Positions 7,269 to 9,826 of a stretch of DNA of 9,826 nt are shown piece by piece. Position numbers and translations under genes: made by a program. The notes under the pieces are model-generated. The model was not told where the DNA came from and did no database searches. It was given only the letters and a program-made list of their open reading frames with translations. This stretch comes from JAWOGN01 sp046496815 (GTDB lineage: Bacteria > Desulfobacterota > DSM-4660 > Desulfatiglandales > Desulfatiglandaceae): NCBI GenBank assembly GCA_046496815.1, contig JAWOGN010000159.1, positions 1-9,826 on the forward strand, in the 5' to 3' direction. Each line of letters opens with the position of its first letter. Position 1 is the first letter of the stretch.

Positions 7269-7296
7269 TTTATGAGAAAAGCGTAAGCTTTGTCAG
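7269..7296 (-). promoter_or_regulatory. Weak candidate sigma-70-like promoter inside the MITE
   Basis: On the minus strand CTGACA (7296-7291) is followed after 16 bases by CATAAA (7274-7269), 5/6 and 4/6 matches to the -35 and -10 consensus. It points toward the ferredoxin gene, whose start is about 130 bp downstream. AT-rich DNA gives such matches by chance, so this is only a candidate. Confidence 0.2.
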
Positions 7297-7402
7297 GCCT
7301 AATCCAAAATTTGGAACTAAATTGGCAATTACTTGGGAAAATGAGGATTTTTAACGACGATTTCGGGTCCTCAATCCCTTCTTTGTCCTTAACCCTCGTA
7401 TC

Positions 7403-7488
7403 TGACTCCGCAATGATGGAGTCTCAGTTTTGATCAAACTGGCCGGTTCGGCGGCCAGAGGCGGCGCTGAATCCCGATTTCATCGGGA
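7403..7488. other. Three consecutive hairpins in the right half of the MITE
   Basis: Three perfect stems follow each other: GACTCC/GGAGTC (about 7403-7422, loop of 8); CTGGCCG/CGGCCAG (7439-7445 with 7452-7458, loop GTTCGG); and TCCCGAT/ATCGGGA (7472-7478 with 7482-7488, loop of 3). On the minus strand the middle hairpin is followed by TTTGATC, a poor terminator tail. If transcribed between the AOR and ferredoxin genes, the RNA would be strongly folded. Confidence 0.5.
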
Positions 7489-7512
7489 AACCCTGAACCT
7501 GTGAACGCTTAC

Positions 7513-7520
7513 CTCCGGGA
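7513..7520. repeat. Target-site duplication, right copy
   Basis: CTCCGGGA directly follows the right terminal inverted repeat and is identical to the left copy. The two copies are 319 bp apart, which fixes the ends of the element. Confidence 0.7.
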
Positions 7521-7544
7521 TACGTCTTGGTCGATCCTCCGGCA

Positions 7545-9320
7545 TCATTGCCGAAAGGTGCTCAATCCCAGCAGCCCCAATTCTCGAAGTTTTTCCTCCT
7601 GAGGTCGGCCATTGTCGTCCCAGCCGCGCAAACGGTAGTACAGCGCTTTCATTTCTTCAAGATTCTCCGCGCTCAGGACCCGGCCGTCGTGGGGCCCGTC
7701 CTTCAGGGGTGATTTTGTCAATTTATCCGGCAACACATCGTCGGCCGCCGTAAAACCCGCGTTGAGGTTGTACATACGGATCAAATTCCATATCCGTTCC
7801 CCGGCTTGATCCAGATCTTGGGCGGAAATCTGCCTTCCCAGACCGGCTGTCAGCAAATCCGCCATAATCTCCGTGTCAACGGATCCCCAGAAATCGCAAA
7901 AGCACATGGACCACTTTACGGCATTGCGGTTTTGGCCGGCAATCACGTCTACGGCCATGTCCTTTAACTTGAAAGGGTCATCCGCAAATATCGTAAATGC
8001 CCTGAGGTGGCAGGCTCCGCGCTCGCTGGTGGCATAGGCAAGCCCCATCCCATAACTGCCTCTGGGGTCATAAGCGGGCAGTTCCAGTCCCTTGACGTGA
8101 GCCGCCTTTTCGGACGCGCCGTATTTGCCGGCCAGTTTGGCCGCGCCCAGGGCCAGGTCCTTTCCGCGTTCGCTGGAGACATTTGCAATTTCCTTGAGGA
8201 CGTCCAAATATTCCTCGGCTCGGCCGAACTTCAGGCCGAAGTCCTTGATGCCCGAATCATCAATTTCCATGCTCAAGCCGATGGTGTTGCCCGCTGAAAT
8301 GGTGTCCAATCCCAGATCATCGCACAGCTGATTGAAACGCATGACCTGTTCCATATCGTTGATTTCACAGTTTGATCCGCCAAGGCAAAGCGTCTCGTAC
8401 TCCGGCCCCTCCAATTCAACCCCGTTGAGCGACGTGAAATTGCCGCAACCCAGCGGGCAGGAAGCGCAAGCCCGATCACCGATTTTGATCGCACGAATCG
8501 CATCCGAATTCAGGGCATGACGGCCGGGATTTATGCCGCCGGTGAAGTTGCGTGTGGGATGGATACCCATTTCATTGGTGACATCAATCAGCATGGGGGT
8601 GCCGTCTTCCTTTGCCCATAGGTTTTCACCGGTGAGCAAGTTTGACTCCTTGTAATGAGTGACTTTTTCCCAGAAAACACTCATGTTCGCAACTTGAACC
8701 CCTCCGGTGCCTTTGCAGGCGATGGCCTTGAGCTTTTTTGCGCCGAACAGGGCGCCTGCGCCGCCGCGCCCCAGCTGACGGTAGGCCTCGGAGCCGATAC
8801 AGGCGTAGGAAACCAGGTTTTCACCGGCCGGTCCGATGGACAGGCTTTTGACGCCGGGGCCCATGGTGTCCGCCAGCCAGGCTTCGGTCTCGAAAATGCC
8901 TTTGCCCCAAATGGCGGCTGCGTCCTCGACAGTGATCGCGTCATCTTCGATGCGCAGGTAAACCGGATGATCGGATTGTCCGGTAATCACGATACCGTCG
9001 TAGCCGGCAAACTTGAGCTCGGGGCCGAAAGCGCCACCCACATTGGATTCGAAGATGGTGCCGGTGTGGGGAGACTTCGAAATCAGGCAGGTGCGCGAGG
9101 CGGTCGGGGCCAAGGTACCGCACAGGGGGCCGGTCATGATGACCAGTGCGTTGTCGGCCGATAGGGGATCGGTTTTCGGGTCGACCCGATCATAAAAATA
9201 TCTGGCAGCCAATCCCCAGCCTCCGATATAATCTTTCAACCAGTCCGGGTTGGTTTCCACGCCCTGAATTTCCCCGGATGTCAGGTCCACATGCAGCACT
9301 TGTCCGGCGTAAAGGTTCAT
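7545..9320 (-). other. aor: Module: full-length tungsten/molybdenum aldehyde:ferredoxin oxidoreductase (591 aa from internal ATG)
   Basis: Counted from the internal ATG at 9320, this is a complete AOR of usual length (about 600). The start YAGQVLHVDLTSGEI is the standard AOR N-terminus. RTCLISKSPHTGTIFESN (76-93), GGAFGPELKFAGYDGIVITG (95-114) and GRGGAGALFGAKKLKAI (184-200) are the cofactor-domain landmarks. Cluster ligands C285, C288 and C292 (CASCPLGC) are present; the fourth is C473 or C475, in an unusual CFC pair. PEYE (306-309) and the GACHLR histidine (438) match the catalytic region known from Pyrococcus AOR. It oxidises an aldehyde to an acid at a bis-pterin W or Mo centre and reduces ferredoxin. 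Its fusion to a putrescine aminotransferase points to 4-aminobutanal as substrate; this is an inference. The gene for its polyferredoxin lies downstream. Confidence 0.9.
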
Positions 9321-9826
9321 CGGTTTCGGTCTCCTTGGCACGTCAATGGTTTTGAAAACGTCCTCGAGTCGGTTTAAAACCTCATCCAGAATTTCCCGGG
9401 GAACGGTTAACGCCGGTTCGAAGCGAATGGTTCTGGCGTTGGTCAGCGTGCCGGCAGTGAGCACCCCTCGGGAGAAGAGGCCGGCCGCGACTTTATAACC
9501 GATTCCGTCGGTTGGGAACTCCATGCCGATCAGCAGCCCCAGCCCTCGAGCTTCGGCCAGCACACCCGGGTATCGATCCCCCAGTTGTCGCAGATTGCTG
9601 AGAACATAGTCCCCCTTGGTCTTGGCCTGGCCGGCCAGGTCCTCTTCAAGCAGAACGGTAATCGCCGCCAGCGCCGCGGCGCAAGCCATCGGATTGCCTC
9701 CGGTGGTGGTTGTGTGCATAAACGGGTTGGGCTCCAGGCATTCCCAGATCTTCGGCGTTGAAAGAAAGGCCGACATGGGCACCACGCCGCCCCCCAGGGC
9801 TTTGCCCAAACAAAGAATGTCCGGTG
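7545..9826 (-). CDS. Putrescine aminotransferase - aldehyde ferredoxin oxidoreductase, continuous in-frame ORF (5'-partial)
   Basis: One open frame runs from the right edge of the window to a TGA at 7545-7547, about 760 residues, and has no stop between two unrelated enzymes. The first about 168 residues are the end of a PatA-like class III aminotransferase. The last 591 are a full-length AOR. The aminotransferase part reaches its normal C-terminus (LTVPREILDEVLNRLEDVF), then a short PRRPKP linker leads to the Met that begins a normal AOR. Joined, the two would turn putrescine into 4-aminobutanal and then oxidise it to 4-aminobutyrate. The real start lies beyond the window; a TTG at 9809 falls inside the PLP-lysine motif and is not a start. 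The linker codons contain AAGGAG ten bases before the AOR ATG, so a separate AOR may also be made. Whether this is a true fusion, a lost stop or a one-base error is discussed in the findings. Confidence 0.8.
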   Translation of the reverse strand, partial: PDILCLGKALGGGVVPMSAFLSTPKIWECLEPNPFMHTTTTGGNPMACAAALAAITVLLEEDLAGQAKTKGDYVLSNLRQLGDRYPGVLAEARGLGLLIGMEFPTDGIGYKVAAGLFSRGVLTAGTLTNARTIRFEPALTVPREILDEVLNRLEDVFKTIDVPRRPKPMNLYAGQVLHVDLTSGEIQGVETNPDWLKDYIGGWGLAARYFYDRVDPKTDPLSADNALVIMTGPLCGTLAPTASRTCLISKSPHTGTIFESNVGGAFGPELKFAGYDGIVITGQSDHPVYLRIEDDAITVEDAAAIWGKGIFETEAWLADTMGPGVKSLSIGPAGENLVSYACIGSEAYRQLGRGGAGALFGAKKLKAIACKGTGGVQVANMSVFWEKVTHYKESNLLTGENLWAKEDGTPMLIDVTNEMGIHPTRNFTGGINPGRHALNSDAIRAIKIGDRACASCPLGCGNFTSLNGVELEGPEYETLCLGGSNCEINDMEQVMRFNQLCDDLGLDTISAGNTIGLSMEIDDSGIKDFGLKFGRAEEYLDVLKEIANVSSERGKDLALGAAKLAGKYGASEKAAHVKGLELPAYDPRGSYGMGLAYATSERGACHLRAFTIFADDPFKLKDMAVDVIAGQNRNAVKWSMCFCDFWGSVDTEIMADLLTAGLGRQISAQDLDQAGERIWNLIRMYNLNAGFTAADDVLPDKLTKSPLKDGPHDGRVLSAENLEEMKALYYRLRGWDDNGRPQEEKLRELGLLGLSTFRQ
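9318..9336 (-). promoter_or_regulatory. Internal Shine-Dalgarno and ATG at the aminotransferase/AOR junction
   Basis: On the minus strand AAGGAG (9336-9331) lies ten bases before ATG (9320-9318), inside the codons for the PRRPKP linker. The ATG is also part of ATGA, so a TGA stop exists in the +1 frame exactly at the AOR start. This is the normal signature of two coupled, overlapping genes. It suggests that AOR can be, or once was, started independently. Confidence 0.55.
9321..9826 (-). other. Module: C-terminal part of a PatA-like putrescine aminotransferase (class III, PLP)
   Basis: Reading from the right edge, the frame gives PDILCLGKALGGGVVPMSAF. The Lys of LGKALGGG is the PLP Schiff-base lysine of class III aminotransferases. 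It is followed by NPFMHTTTTGGNPMACAAAL, EARGLGLLIGMEF and GVLTAGTLTNARTIRFEPAL. These match E. coli putrescine aminotransferase (PatA) segment by segment as I recall it, including [20 protein letters not shown] and TLNNAKTIRIEPPL. That resemblance is closer than to acetylornithine or GABA aminotransferases. The reaction is putrescine plus 2-oxoglutarate to 4-aminobutanal plus glutamate, in the cytoplasm. The N-terminal about 290 residues are outside the window. Confidence 0.85.

Larger units (their letters stand above)
7194..7512. mobile_element. 319-bp MITE-like element with IS66-type ends
   Basis: The left end GTAACCGTTCACGGGTTCA (7194-7212) and the inverted right end TGAACCTGTGAACGCTTAC (7494-7512) match at 17 of 19 positions as terminal inverted repeats. 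Both ends start 5'-GTAA when read inward. They are bounded exactly by a perfect 8-bp direct repeat, CTCCGGGA (7186-7193 and 7513-7520). Ends starting GTAA with 8-bp target duplications are the hallmark of the IS66 family. The interior has no credible gene, so this is a non-autonomous element, presumably moved by an IS66-type transposase elsewhere in the genome. It sits between the AOR and ferredoxin genes and expands a gap that would otherwise be about 82 bp. The structure is read directly from the sequence; the family assignment rests on known IS66 end properties. Confidence 0.75.

Noticed and set aside
7527..7712. 61-residue plus-strand frame at the AOR 3' end
   Set aside because: It overlaps the AOR C-terminus in antisense, with no ribosome-binding site or recognisable motif.
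9807..9809. TTG as the start of the aminotransferase-AOR protein
   Set aside because: The frame is open upstream to the window edge and already encodes PDILC, part of the conserved motif, so the true start is outside.
1..9826. tRNA, rRNA, phage, toxin-antitoxin or defence genes
   Set aside because: Nothing with the needed structure or motifs was seen; the coding space is filled by metabolic and transport genes.

Overview
The window reads as part of a polyamine-catabolism locus from an anaerobic bacterium. A Desulfobacterota (sulfate-reducer-like) host is my best guess, because a tungsten/molybdenum aldehyde:ferredoxin oxidoreductase (AOR) and a 16-cysteine polyferredoxin sit among proteobacterial-type Pot and Spe genes. 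That placement is an inference from gene content, not from a marker gene.

Layout. Positions 1-141 (+) hold the 3' end of a probable SAM-dependent methyltransferase. Everything else is on the minus strand and is best read from right to left. It begins with the C-terminal part of a PatA-like putrescine aminotransferase that continues in frame, with no stop codon, into a complete AOR (7545-9826). A 409-bp gap follows and contains a 319-bp MITE-like element with IS66-type ends. Next come a four-cluster ferredoxin (6590-7135), an agmatinase-family ureohydrolase (5547-6509), a tightly packed PotA-PotB-PotC-PotD polyamine ABC importer (1708-5504) and a saccharopine-dehydrogenase-like NAD(P) enzyme (307-1551). 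PotA/PotB and PotB/PotC overlap, PotC/PotD are 20 bp apart, and two stem-loops lie between PotD and the last gene.

Proposed joint function (inference). PotABCD imports putrescine or another polyamine, and agmatinase adds putrescine from agmatine. The aminotransferase converts putrescine to 4-aminobutanal. The AOR then oxidises that aldehyde to 4-aminobutyrate and passes low-potential electrons to the polyferredoxin. This would replace the usual NAD(P)-dependent aminobutyraldehyde dehydrogenase with a W/Mo enzyme that conserves energy as reduced ferredoxin. The aminotransferase-AOR fusion is the most unusual item: it could hand over an aldehyde that otherwise cyclises to 1-pyrroline. A lost stop codon or a one-base assembly error at the junction must be excluded, because an internal Shine-Dalgarno and an ATGA motif sit exactly there. 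The saccharopine-dehydrogenase-like protein resembles carboxynorspermidine dehydrogenase and suggests a second, less certain polyamine reaction.
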